Shown here: positions 1 to 7,459 of the stretch, one piece after another
Position numbering within the stretch: the first letter of the stretch is position 1
Layout: each line of letters begins with the position of its first letter
From: Streptomyces phaeofaciens
GTDB taxonomy: Bacteria; Actinomycetota; Actinomycetes; Streptomycetales; Streptomycetaceae
Direction: 5' to 3'
NCBI RefSeq assembly: GCF_014648915.1
Contig: NZ_BMSA01000023.1
Location: 62,001 to 126,000 of the forward strand
Length of the DNA: 64,000 nt
Notes under the pieces: model-generated
The model's database searches: none
Told to the model about the DNA's origin: nothing
Seen by the model: the letters and a program-made list of their open reading frames with translations, nothing else
Program-made: the position numbers and the translations under genes

Positions 1-108
1 TGGCGTCAACCACAGCGGTGTGCGGGGGCCGCTTGGGTGCCGTTTCGTTCACGTTCGGCCACACGCGTGCAACCGCCACGCTCGCAAGACCCCCCTGAAG
101 GAGGCCCG

Positions 109-3057
109 GTGTCCACGAAAGAGGTGGACGCGCCCGCCCGGTCGGCATCCTCGGCTCCGTCCGCACGACGGGGCCTGCGGGGATTCGCCGACCGATGGCC
201 CTTCCAGCGCAAGCTGAACGCCCTCGTCGGCATCCCGCTGACGGTCATCGCCCTGCTGCTGACGTATCTGATCGTCGACCTGGTGCAGGAGTCCAACCGC
301 GCCGAGTCCGCGGCCCAACTGGTGCGCGACAGTGCCCAGGTGGCGCAGCTCGTCGCCGAACTCCAGGACGAACACCAGCAGGCGATCCTGCTCTCGGTGC
401 GCTACCAGGCGGCCTTCGACGGCGGCACGCCCTCCACCGACGCCTACCGGCAGGCACAGCTCGCGGTGGACGACCAGGTCCAGAAGGTGGTCGACACCTT
501 CGACGACCGGCTGCCGGACACCGAGGCGCAGGCGCTGCGGGAGATCCAGGGCCTGGCCGGCCTGCGGAGCACGATCGAGCAGGGCTTCCTGCCCGCCGAC
601 AACATCGACCCGGCGTACTCGGGCGCGGCCAAGGCCCTCATCGACGGCCTCGGCCTGGACCGCAACTCCGGCCTGGCGACCACCTTCACCGGCAACCTGC
701 TCGACTCGCTGCTGCGCGCCGACGCCGCGCACGGCGCCTACGAGACCGGTGTGTTCTCCGCGCGGACCGGCGACAGCAACGCGCTCATCGAGTTCACCGG
801 CGCGGTCGGGGCGTACGAGGTGTACCAGTACCAGGCCGAGCGGTTCGCCCGGTTCGCCACCGAGTCGCAGAACGACCGGCTCGGCGGTATCGAGCACAAC
901 GCCTCGCAGGCCTCCATCAGCCAGCACTTCGCCGAGCTCTCCGTCGACCCGAGCGCGTTGCAGGCGGAGTCCCGGGCCGAGACCCGTACGGCGTTCCGCG
1001 CGGCCCTCGCCTCCTACCCCGAGTACAGCGCGCAGTCCGCGACCCGGCTGAAGATCACCACGGGGCTGATCGACGAGATCGCCGACCGGGCCGACGAGAC
1101 CGCGACCAGCGCCGAGTGGCGCGCGGGTCTGCTGCTGAACCTGGCGCTGCTCTGCTTCGCCCTGTGGATCGCCTTCGCCATCATGGTCCGCCGCTCCGTG
1201 GTCCGGCCGGTGCTGGCGCTGACCGGCGCCGCGCAGGAGGTCGCCGACATCGCCGGGCGCGAGCTCGCCCGGGTGGCCGACGACGACGCCGAGGAGTCCG
1301 GGCCGCCGCAGCTGCGCGAGCTGCCGGTCACCGCGGACGACGAGATCGGTGAACTCGCCGAGGCCTTCAACAACGTGCAGACGACCGCGGCCGCGCTGCT
1401 GGAGCGCCAGGTGCTCAGCCGGCGCAACGTCGCCGAGATGTTCGGCAACGTCGGCCGCCGCGTCAGCAACCTGACCACGCGGCAGCTCGCCCTGATCGAC
1501 GCGGTGGAGCGCGGCGAGACGGACCCGGCGCTGCTCGAACGCCTCTACTCCATCGACCACATCGCCGTCCGGCTGCGCCGCAACGCCGACAGCCTGATGC
1601 TGCTGGCCGGCATCCGCGAGACCGTCCTGGACTCCGGCCCGACCGCGCTCACCAACGTGGTGCGCGCCGCGCTCGGCCAGATCGAGGGCTTCCAGCGGGT
1701 GCAGCTGTACGCCGGCACCGAGGCCATGGTGGAGCCCGACATCATCGGCGACCTGACGCTGATGATCGCCGAACTGCTGGAGAACGCCGTGTCGTTCTCG
1801 CCCGAGGGCAGCACCGTCGAGGTGGCGGTGGACTCCGGGGACCACGGCGCGACGATCACCGTCGCCGACCACGGCCTGGGCATGAGCACCGAGCGCCTCG
1901 CCGAGGAGAACGCCCGGCTGGTGCGCCGTGAGCGGCTCGACGTGGTGCCGACGAAGGTGCTCGGCCTGTTCGTCGTCGGCGCCCTGGCCCGCCGCTGGGA
2001 CATCGACGTCACCCTCGCCCGCACCCCGGGCGGCGGTGTGACGTCCGAGGTGACCATCCCGTCGGCCCTGCTGCTGACGCTGAGCGGAATGGGCGTACCG
2101 GCGGACGCGTCGGCCCCGGCCGCGCTGCCCGTCCCCTCGGCTCCGGCGGCCGGCCCGTCCCCCGCGTCCTCCGTGACGCCCGAGGCCGGTACGTCGTCCG
2201 CCGAGGAGTCGGTGGCGCTGCCGCGCCGGGTGCCGCGCCGCGACCAGCCGGCCACCGCGGAGAACGAGCCCCCCGAGAGCACGGAGAGCACCGAGAGCAC
2301 GGAGAGCACCGGGACCACCGGGACCGCCCCGAGCGTGCCCGCCGACGGGACGGCCGACCAGGAGGGCGCGCCGCCGGTGACCCCGGCCGCCGAGCCCGAG
2401 CCGGAGCCCGCCCGCCGCGAGGTGACGTCCCTCGCGGATGCGACCAGGACCGTGTCCGGCGCGGGCACCCCGGGCCGTGCGGCACAGCCCGTGCGCTCCG
2501 GCGCCCCGGCCGTGCCGACGCCGCGCGCCAGCACCGAGGGCTCCTCGGCCCGCACCGGCGCCGAGGGCGCCCGGGCCGACGCCGACACCGGCGCGAGCAC
2601 CGACACCGGCGCCACCGAGGTCACGGGTCACGCCCGCACCCCGGAGCCGGCCTCCCCCGGCCGCACCGCCGGACACCCGGCGCCGCTCGGCCGGACAGCG
2701 GAGCCCGCGTCACCGAACGGCGGCTCCCCGAACGGCGATGCCTTCGCCACGGGGAGCGACGGCGCCCGTCCGCTCCGCCGCCGGGTCCGCGGCGCCACCC
2801 TGCGGACCACCGTCGACGCCGCCCACCAGGCGGCCCGGCAGCCCGCCCGCCCCGCCGACGCGGACGCCGTGCGCAGCGCGCTGGAGGAGTTCGAGGAGGC
2901 CGTGGAGCGCGCCCACCGCGACTCCGGTGGCGACACGGGCGAGCACCCGTCCCCCGCGGGACACCACCGAACCGACGGCCCGAGCGGCCGGAGCGACCAA
3001 CAGAACCAGCAGAACCAGCAAGACCAGAACCACCTTCCGGAAGGAGCCGAGCAGTGA
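109..3057 (+). CDS. cvnA: Conservon sensor histidine kinase (CvnA)
   Basis: Membrane histidine-kinase-like protein, first gene of a four-gene conservon whose products form a GPCR/G-protein-like signalling complex at the membrane. The GTG at 109 is chosen because GAAGGAGG (97-104) lies just upstream; this gives 982 aa. One membrane segment lies near residues 40-60. An extracytoplasmic all-alpha sensor region follows, then a second membrane segment near 345-365, a HAMP-like linker, a dimerisation region (NVGRRVSNLTTRQ) and an ATPase domain with N-box ELLENAVSFSPEG. The last 300 residues are a low-complexity Ser/Thr/Pro/Glu tail. Its stop overlaps the cvnB start (GTGA). Family assignment is secure; the signal sensed is unknown. 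Confidence 0.93.
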   Translation: MSTKEVDAPARSASSAPSARRGLRGFADRWPFQRKLNALVGIPLTVIALLLTYLIVDLVQESNRAESAAQLVRDSAQVAQLVAELQDEHQQAILLSVRYQAAFDGGTPSTDAYRQAQLAVDDQVQKVVDTFDDRLPDTEAQALREIQGLAGLRSTIEQGFLPADNIDPAYSGAAKALIDGLGLDRNSGLATTFTGNLLDSLLRADAAHGAYETGVFSARTGDSNALIEFTGAVGAYEVYQYQAERFARFATESQNDRLGGIEHNASQASISQHFAELSVDPSALQAESRAETRTAFRAALASYPEYSAQSATRLKITTGLIDEIADRADETATSAEWRAGLLLNLALLCFALWIAFAIMVRRSVVRPVLALTGAAQEVADIAGRELARVADDDAEESGPPQLRELPVTADDEIGELAEAFNNVQTTAAALLERQVLSRRNVAEMFGNVGRRVSNLTTRQLALIDAVERGETDPALLERLYSIDHIAVRLRRNADSLMLLAGIRETVLDSGPTALTNVVRAALGQIEGFQRVQLYAGTEAMVEPDIIGDLTLMIAELLENAVSFSPEGSTVEVAVDSGDHGATITVADHGLGMSTERLAEENARLVRRERLDVVPTKVLGLFVVGALARRWDIDVTLARTPGGGVTSEVTIPSALLLTLSGMGVPADASAPAALPVPSAPAAGPSPASSVTPEAGTSSAEESVALPRRVPRRDQPATAENEPPESTESTESTESTGTTGTAPSVPADGTADQEGAPPVTPAAEPEPEPARREVTSLADATRTVSGAGTPGRAAQPVRSGAPAVPTPRASTEGSSARTGAEGARADADTGASTDTGATEVTGHARTPEPASPGRTAGHPAPLGRTAEPASPNGGSPNGDAFATGSDGARPLRRRVRGATLRTTVDAAHQAARQPARPADADAVRSALEEFEEAVERAHRDSGGDTGEHPSPAGHHRTDGPSGRSDQQNQQNQQDQNHLPEGAEQ
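2275..2310 (+). repeat. 9-bp tandem repeat, four copies, in the cvnA tail
   Basis: Four tandem copies of GAGAGCAC[G/C] encode Glu-Ser-Thr repeats in the disordered tail of the kinase, followed by two diverged GGGACC copies. A similar run of CAGAACCAG units near 3001-3030 encodes a Gln/Asn-rich stretch. Such tracts are prone to length change between strains. Confidence 0.8.
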
Positions 3058-3530
3058 GCACGTCGACAGGTGAGACTCCCTCGGGAGACGCCACGCCGAC
3101 CGACCTGCGGGCCGCCGCAGCCGACTTCACGTGGCTGCTCAATCGTTTCGCCACCGAGACGGCGGGCGTCGTGGACGCGATCGCGGTGTCCTCCGACGGC
3201 CTGTTGATCGCCGTGTCGGAGCTGCGCGAGCACGCCGACTCCGAGCGGCTGGCCGCGATCGTCTCCGGCATCACCAGCCTCGCCGCGGGCGCCTCCGGCA
3301 ACTACGGCCTGGGCGGTCTGAACAAGGTCATCATCGATCTGGAGGGCGGCCATGTGCTGGTCTCCGCGATCGGCAGCGGCGCCGTGCTCGGCGTGGTCAC
3401 CGACAAGGAGGCCAAGCTGGGCAACATCGCCTACGAGATGACGGTGTTCGCCAACCGCGCCGGTACCGCGCTCAGCCCCCAGCTGGTGCTGGAACTGAAG
3501 AACAGCGTCGGCGCCACCAGGTCGCGCTGA
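3054..3530 (+). CDS. cvnB: Conservon roadblock/LC7 protein (CvnB)
   Basis: A 158-aa roadblock/LC7-domain protein, expected to act as a small regulatory partner of the CvnD GTPase. The fold is visible in the sequence: FTWLLNRFATETAGVVDAIA, then a glycine-rich turn (SGNYGLGGLNKVII) and VLVSAIGSGAVLGVV. GTG 3054 overlaps the cvnA stop by four bases, implying translational coupling. Length and order (kinase, roadblock, DUF742, GTPase) match the conserved actinobacterial operon. It has no signal peptide or membrane segment, so it is cytoplasmic. Confidence 0.93.
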   Translation: MSTSTGETPSGDATPTDLRAAAADFTWLLNRFATETAGVVDAIAVSSDGLLIAVSELREHADSERLAAIVSGITSLAAGASGNYGLGGLNKVIIDLEGGHVLVSAIGSGAVLGVVTDKEAKLGNIAYEMTVFANRAGTALSPQLVLELKNSVGATRSR

Positions 3531-3573
3531 GCGGCCGGCACCGTAGGAACCGCAGAGGAAGCGAACGACACCG

Positions 3574-4014
3574 ATGGCGGACGGCCGCACTCCAGGCGGC
3601 GGGGGCGAAGACGGTTTCCCACCGGTCGGCCCCGCGTCCGCCGTACGGCCCTTCCTGGTCACGGCGGGCCGGGTGGCGGGCGCGGGCGAGGCGTCGTCCG
3701 GCCGGACGATGCCCGTCGAGACCCAGCTGGTGGCCACCACCGACGGGCTCGACGCCCTGGACGGGCTCTCCTTCGAGCGGCACGACATCGTGGCCGCATG
3801 CAGGCAACCGCAGTCGATCGCGGAGATCGCGGCCCGGCTGAAGCTGCACCTGAACGTGGTGCGGGTCCTCGCCGAGGACCTGCGGACGGCGGGGCAGCTG
3901 TCCGTGCACGTGCCCGACTCCGGCGTCACCCACGACGCGTCCGTACTGCGCAGGCTCATCGATGGCCTGCGGGCCATCCCCGACTCCCGGGGGGTACTCC
4001 GTGACTCCGACTGA
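3574..4014 (+). CDS. cvnC: Conservon DUF742 protein (CvnC)
   Basis: A 146-aa DUF742 protein with the family hallmarks VRPFLVTAGR near residue 24 and a winged-helix-like middle (FERHDIVAACRQPQSIAEIAA, LNVVRVLAEDL). It is the third conservon member and is thought to work with the kinase and GTPase in the cytoplasm; its biochemical role is not established. ATG 3574 has an upstream purine-rich GAGGAAG. Its end overlaps the cvnD start by 14 nt. Confidence 0.92.
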   Translation: MADGRTPGGGGEDGFPPVGPASAVRPFLVTAGRVAGAGEASSGRTMPVETQLVATTDGLDALDGLSFERHDIVAACRQPQSIAEIAARLKLHLNVVRVLAEDLRTAGQLSVHVPDSGVTHDASVLRRLIDGLRAIPDSRGVLRDSD

Positions 4015-4600
4015 ACCGCTGGTCCGCTCCGGGACCGGCCAGGCCTCCGTGCGGCCTCCGCTGCCGGTGAAACTGGTGATCGCGGGCGGCTTCGGCGTGG
4101 GCAAGACCACCGCCGTCGGCTCGATCTCCGAGATCGAACCGCTCACCACCGAGGCCGCCATCACCGAGGTCGCCGCGGGTGTGGACGACCTCAGCCACAC
4201 CCCGCGCAAGACCACGACGACCGTGGCGATGGACTTCGGCTGCATCACCATCGACCCGACCCTGAAGCTGTACCTGTTCGGCACACCCGGGCAGGAACGG
4301 TTCGGCTTCATGTGGGACGACATCGTGGAGGGCGCGGTCGGCGGGCTCGTCATCGTCGACACCCGCCGGCTCGACGACTGCTACGCGGCCGTGGACTACT
4401 TCGAGCACCGGCAGATCCCGTTCGCCGTCGCCGTCAACGCCTTCGACGGCCAGGTCGCGCACACGCTGGAGGAGGTCCGCTGGGCCCTCGACGTGTCCGA
4501 CGGCGTCCCGCTGCTCGTCTTCGACGCCCGCGAACGCGGCTCGGTACGGGACGCGCTGCTCGTCGTCCTCGAACAGGCCCTGGCCCGTACGGCGGGCTAG
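4001..4600 (+). CDS. cvnD: Conservon GTP-binding protein (CvnD)
   Basis: Small Ras-like GTPase of the conservon, 199 aa. It shows the P-loop GGFGVGKTT, a switch II-like DxxG region (LFGTPGQERFGFMW) and VNAFDG in the position of the N/TKxD base-recognition motif. GTG 4001 is preferred to a possible start at 3962 because conserved sequence begins there and it overlaps cvnC as in other conservons. The product probably cycles between GTP and GDP under control of CvnA-C. A strong hairpin follows the gene. Confidence 0.92.
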   Translation: MTPTEPLVRSGTGQASVRPPLPVKLVIAGGFGVGKTTAVGSISEIEPLTTEAAITEVAAGVDDLSHTPRKTTTTVAMDFGCITIDPTLKLYLFGTPGQERFGFMWDDIVEGAVGGLVIVDTRRLDDCYAAVDYFEHRQIPFAVAVNAFDGQVAHTLEEVRWALDVSDGVPLLVFDARERGSVRDALLVVLEQALARTAG

Positions 4601-4640
4601 GGGGCCTCTCCCCCAGGCCGTTGTCCGCCAGGTGGCCGGG

Positions 4641-4670
4641 CCGCGGCTCCCCGATCCGGAGGAGCCGCGG
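4641..4670. terminator. Bidirectional terminator between cvnD and the ABC operon
   Basis: A perfect 10-bp inverted repeat, CCGCGGCTCC and GGAGCCGCGG, with a 10-nt loop, lies between two convergent operons. There is no U-tract, which is usual for actinobacterial terminators. Confidence 0.7.
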
Positions 4671-4681
4671 GTCCGGCAGCG

Positions 4682-5350
4682 CTAGTTGCTCCGCCGCACT
4701 CCCGCCGACACCGTCAACCGGCCCAGCGCCCAGAACAGGGCGAGGGTCGCGAGGGCGAGGGCGGCAACCAGGGTGGCGCCGCCGACGACCTTCTCGTAGT
4801 CGCGCTGGTAGAGGCCGTCGACGATGTAGCGGCCGAGGCCCCCGAGGCTGACGTACGCGGCGATGGTGGCCGTGGAGACGATCTGGATGGCCGCCGAGCG
4901 CAGGCCGCCGAGGATCATCGGGAGCGCCACCGGGAGTTCGACCCGCAGCAGGATCCCGGCCTCGTTCATGCCCATGCCGCGCGCGGCGTCCACCGGGGAC
5001 GGGTCGACGGAGCGCATGGCCTCGTACGTCGTGACCAGGATCGGCGGGACGGCCAGGACGACCAGCGGGATCATCACCGGCAGCATGCCGAAGCCGATCA
5101 GCATGGTCATCAGCACCAGCAGACCGAAGGTCGGCAGCGCCCGCGCGGCGGTGGCGATCAGGGAGAGGGCGTTTCCGCCGCGCCCGTAGTGCCCGGTGAC
5201 CAGGCCGACCGGCAGCCCGATCAGGGCGGCCAGGGCGAGCGCCTCCAGGGTGTAGCCGAGGTGCTCGCTCACCCGGGTGGGGATGCCGTCGTAGCCCTGC
5301 CAGTACGCGTCGTTGCTGAAGAACGCGTTGACGTAGTGGAGTACGTTCAC
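4682..5350 (-). CDS. Osmolyte/betaine-type ABC transporter permease
   Basis: A 222-aa membrane permease of the OpuC/ProW type, last gene of a three-gene importer operon. Five to six hydrophobic segments are visible, with the permease coupling motif around YEAMRSVDPSPVDAARGMGM. It probably forms a heterodimer with the upstream permease to take up glycine betaine, choline or a related compatible solute. GTG 5350 overlaps the preceding stop (GTGA). No substrate-binding protein is fused or adjacent, so the operon depends on a binding protein encoded elsewhere. Confidence 0.88.
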   Translation of the reverse strand: MNVLHYVNAFFSNDAYWQGYDGIPTRVSEHLGYTLEALALAALIGLPVGLVTGHYGRGGNALSLIATAARALPTFGLLVLMTMLIGFGMLPVMIPLVVLAVPPILVTTYEAMRSVDPSPVDAARGMGMNEAGILLRVELPVALPMILGGLRSAAIQIVSTATIAAYVSLGGLGRYIVDGLYQRDYEKVVGGATLVAALALATLALFWALGRLTVSAGVRRSN

Positions 5351-6036
5351 CGGGCCGCAGCCTCCTTACGGCCGCGCCCCTGGCCGCGGCCGGCCGTGCC
5401 GCTCGGCATCCAGGGTGTCAGCAGGACGCGGACGCCCACCAGCAGGACGTCGGCGAGGATCGCCAGGACGGCCATGGTGAGCACGGCGTTCCAGGCGAGT
5501 TCGGGCCGGTTGTAGATGGTCGCGTCGTGGAGCAGGTTGCCGAGGGCGCCCTGGTTGCCGATCAGGGTGCCGACGCTGACCAGGCTGATGCTGGACACGG
5601 TCGCCACCCGCAGGCCCGCGATGATGGCGGGCACCGCGATCGGCAACTGGACCTGCGCGTAACGGCGTACGGGTCCGAAGCCCATGGCGGCCGCGGCGGC
5701 GAGGGTCTCCGGCGGGACCGAGCGGACGCCGTCGACGATCGCCGGCACGAGGACGACAAGGGTGTAGACGGTGAGCGGGATCATCACCGTGACCTCGGTC
5801 TGGCCCGTGTAGTCGATGAGGACGACGAAGAAGGCCAGCGAGGGGATGGCGTAGAGCACGGTCGTCACCCACAGGACGGGCGGGTACAGCCAGCGCAGCC
5901 GGACGCACAGCTGCGCCAGCGGGAGTGCGAGCACCAGCCCGCCCAGGACGGGCAGCAGGGCCTCGCGCAGATGCAGCCCGATCAGACCGGCCCAGCTGTG
6001 CTGGAGGTCGCTGGGGATGTCGAAGAAGCGGTTCAC
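5347..6036 (-). CDS. Osmolyte/betaine-type ABC transporter permease
   Basis: A 229-aa inner-membrane permease, second gene of the importer operon. It has several hydrophobic segments and the EAA-like loop VPPETLAAAAAMGFGPVRRY that docks with the ATPase. GTG 6036 is chosen because it overlaps the upstream ATPase stop as GTGA; a longer frame extending upstream lies inside the ATPase gene and is a shadow. Sequence and order match OpuCB/ProW-type systems. The exact substrate cannot be read from sequence. Confidence 0.88.
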   Translation of the reverse strand: MNRFFDIPSDLQHSWAGLIGLHLREALLPVLGGLVLALPLAQLCVRLRWLYPPVLWVTTVLYAIPSLAFFVVLIDYTGQTEVTVMIPLTVYTLVVLVPAIVDGVRSVPPETLAAAAAMGFGPVRRYAQVQLPIAVPAIIAGLRVATVSSISLVSVGTLIGNQGALGNLLHDATIYNRPELAWNAVLTMAVLAILADVLLVGVRVLLTPWMPSGTAGRGQGRGRKEAAAR

Positions 6037-7202
6037 CGGGCAGCCTTCTGCACGGCCGCGAGGTCCGGCGCGCCGGCGAAACCGGTGGTCCCGGTGGTGT
6101 CGTTGGCGTGGGCGCCGCGGATGGCCTCGCCGATGGCCGCCTGGGAGACGACACCGGCGGCGCGGCCCTCGCCGTCGACGGCGACCGCCCAGCCGGTGGG
6201 CGAGAGCACGGCGCAGTCGAGCGCGGCCCGCAGCGAGTCCCGTCCGGCCGCGAACGGCCGTCCGCACGGCAGCAGTCGGCCGGTGTCGACCTGCCCGGCG
6301 GTCAGCGCGCCCGGCTCGCTCCAGCCCAGCGGCCTGCCGTCCAGGCCGGTGACCAGGAGGTAGGGCACGTCCTCGGTGGCGCGGGCGGCGATCTGCTCGG
6401 CGCTCGCGTCGACCGCGACGATCGGGGCGGTGAGCAGTTCCAGCCCGGCGGACGAGAAGAACGACAACCGCCGGATGCCCCGGTCGGCGCCGAGGAAGTC
6501 CTCGACGAACGCGTCGGCGGGGTTGGTGAGCAGCTCGGCCGGCGGCGCGAACTGGGCGAGCCGGCCGCCCGTGCGCAGGACGGCGACCATGGTGCCGAGC
6601 TTGACCGCCTCGTCGATGTCGTGCGTGACGAAGACGATCGTCTTGCCCAACTCGTCCTGGATGCGCAGGAGTTCGTCCTGGAGTCCCTTGCGGACGACGG
6701 GGTCGACGGCGGAGAAGGGCTCGTCCATCAGGAGCACCGGCGGATCGGACGCAAGGGCCCGTGCCACGCCGACGCGCTGCTGCTGACCGCCGGAGAGCTG
6801 GTAGGGGTAGCGCCTGGCGAGCGAGGCGTCGAGACCGACGCGCTCCATCAGCTCCCGGGCCCTGGCCCGCGCCCGGTCCTTGCTCCAGCCGAGCAGCCGG
6901 GGCACGGTGGCGATGTTGTCGACGATCGTGCGGTGCTGGAAGAGACCGGCGTTCTGGATGACGTACCCCATGGACCGGCGCAGGGTGTTGACCGGCTGCT
7001 GCCGGGTGTCCCTGCCGTCGATGGAGATGGTGCCCTCACTGGGCTCGACCATCCGGTTGATCATCCGCAGGGTGGTCGTCTTGCCGCATCCCGAGGGGCC
7101 GACGAGGACGGTGATCGCGCGGTCCGGTATCTCCAGGGAGAGCCGGTCGACCGCCACCGTGCCGTCCGGGTACCGCTTGGTGACTGAATCTATCCGTATC
7201 AA
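6033..7202 (-). CDS. Betaine/proline-type ABC ATPase with CBS domains
   Basis: A 389-aa ATPase of an OpuCA/ProV-like importer. Walker A is GPSGCGKTT near residue 37, the signature is LSGGQQQR, Walker B is VLLMDEP, and the H-loop is VTHD. The C-terminal 120 residues look like a pair of CBS domains, which in relatives gate transport by ionic strength or cyclic di-AMP. The start appears to be TTG 7202. A small hairpin (7207-7221) whose loop carries a purine-rich stretch lies directly upstream. First gene of the operon with two permeases. Confidence 0.9.
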   Translation of the reverse strand: MIRIDSVTKRYPDGTVAVDRLSLEIPDRAITVLVGPSGCGKTTTLRMINRMVEPSEGTISIDGRDTRQQPVNTLRRSMGYVIQNAGLFQHRTIVDNIATVPRLLGWSKDRARARARELMERVGLDASLARRYPYQLSGGQQQRVGVARALASDPPVLLMDEPFSAVDPVVRKGLQDELLRIQDELGKTIVFVTHDIDEAVKLGTMVAVLRTGGRLAQFAPPAELLTNPADAFVEDFLGADRGIRRLSFFSSAGLELLTAPIVAVDASAEQIAARATEDVPYLLVTGLDGRPLGWSEPGALTAGQVDTGRLLPCGRPFAAGRDSLRAALDCAVLSPTGWAVAVDGEGRAAGVVSQAAIGEAIRGAHANDTTGTTGFAGAPDLAAVQKAAR

Positions 7203-7206
7203 AACG

Positions 7207-7221
7207 CCGAACGCCCTTCGG
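7207..7221 (-). promoter_or_regulatory. Small hairpin over the possible RBS of the betaine ATPase
   Basis: CCGAA-CGCCC-TTCGG forms a 5-bp stem with a 5-nt loop just before TTG 7202. On the transcript the AAGGG-like ribosome-binding stretch lies in the loop and stem, so it might limit translation. This is inference from a short repeat only. Confidence 0.3.
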
Positions 7222-7459
7222 GTCTGGCACTTTCCGCCCGTTCTCGACCATGTGAGTTCGAGTGCCGTTGCGGGGAGAGTCTAGACCGCTTGTGTTGCGG
7301 GGGTTTTGACGGGAGACCCGCGATCCGGGGAGGCCACCGCCTTTGCGCAGGCTGTGAGTCCGCTGATTCTCACCCTCCCCTCACCGACGGCACAGGGAGC
7401 CCCCAGAGAGGCGCCCGATCGTCACTGCCATGAACGAATCGAACGCGGGAGGCGTCGTC

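Noticed and set aside
49..2676. 875-codon open frame antisense to cvnA
   Set aside because: Its composition reflects the complementary strand of a high-GC gene; it has no RBS and no recognisable domain, while the sense strand encodes a clear kinase.
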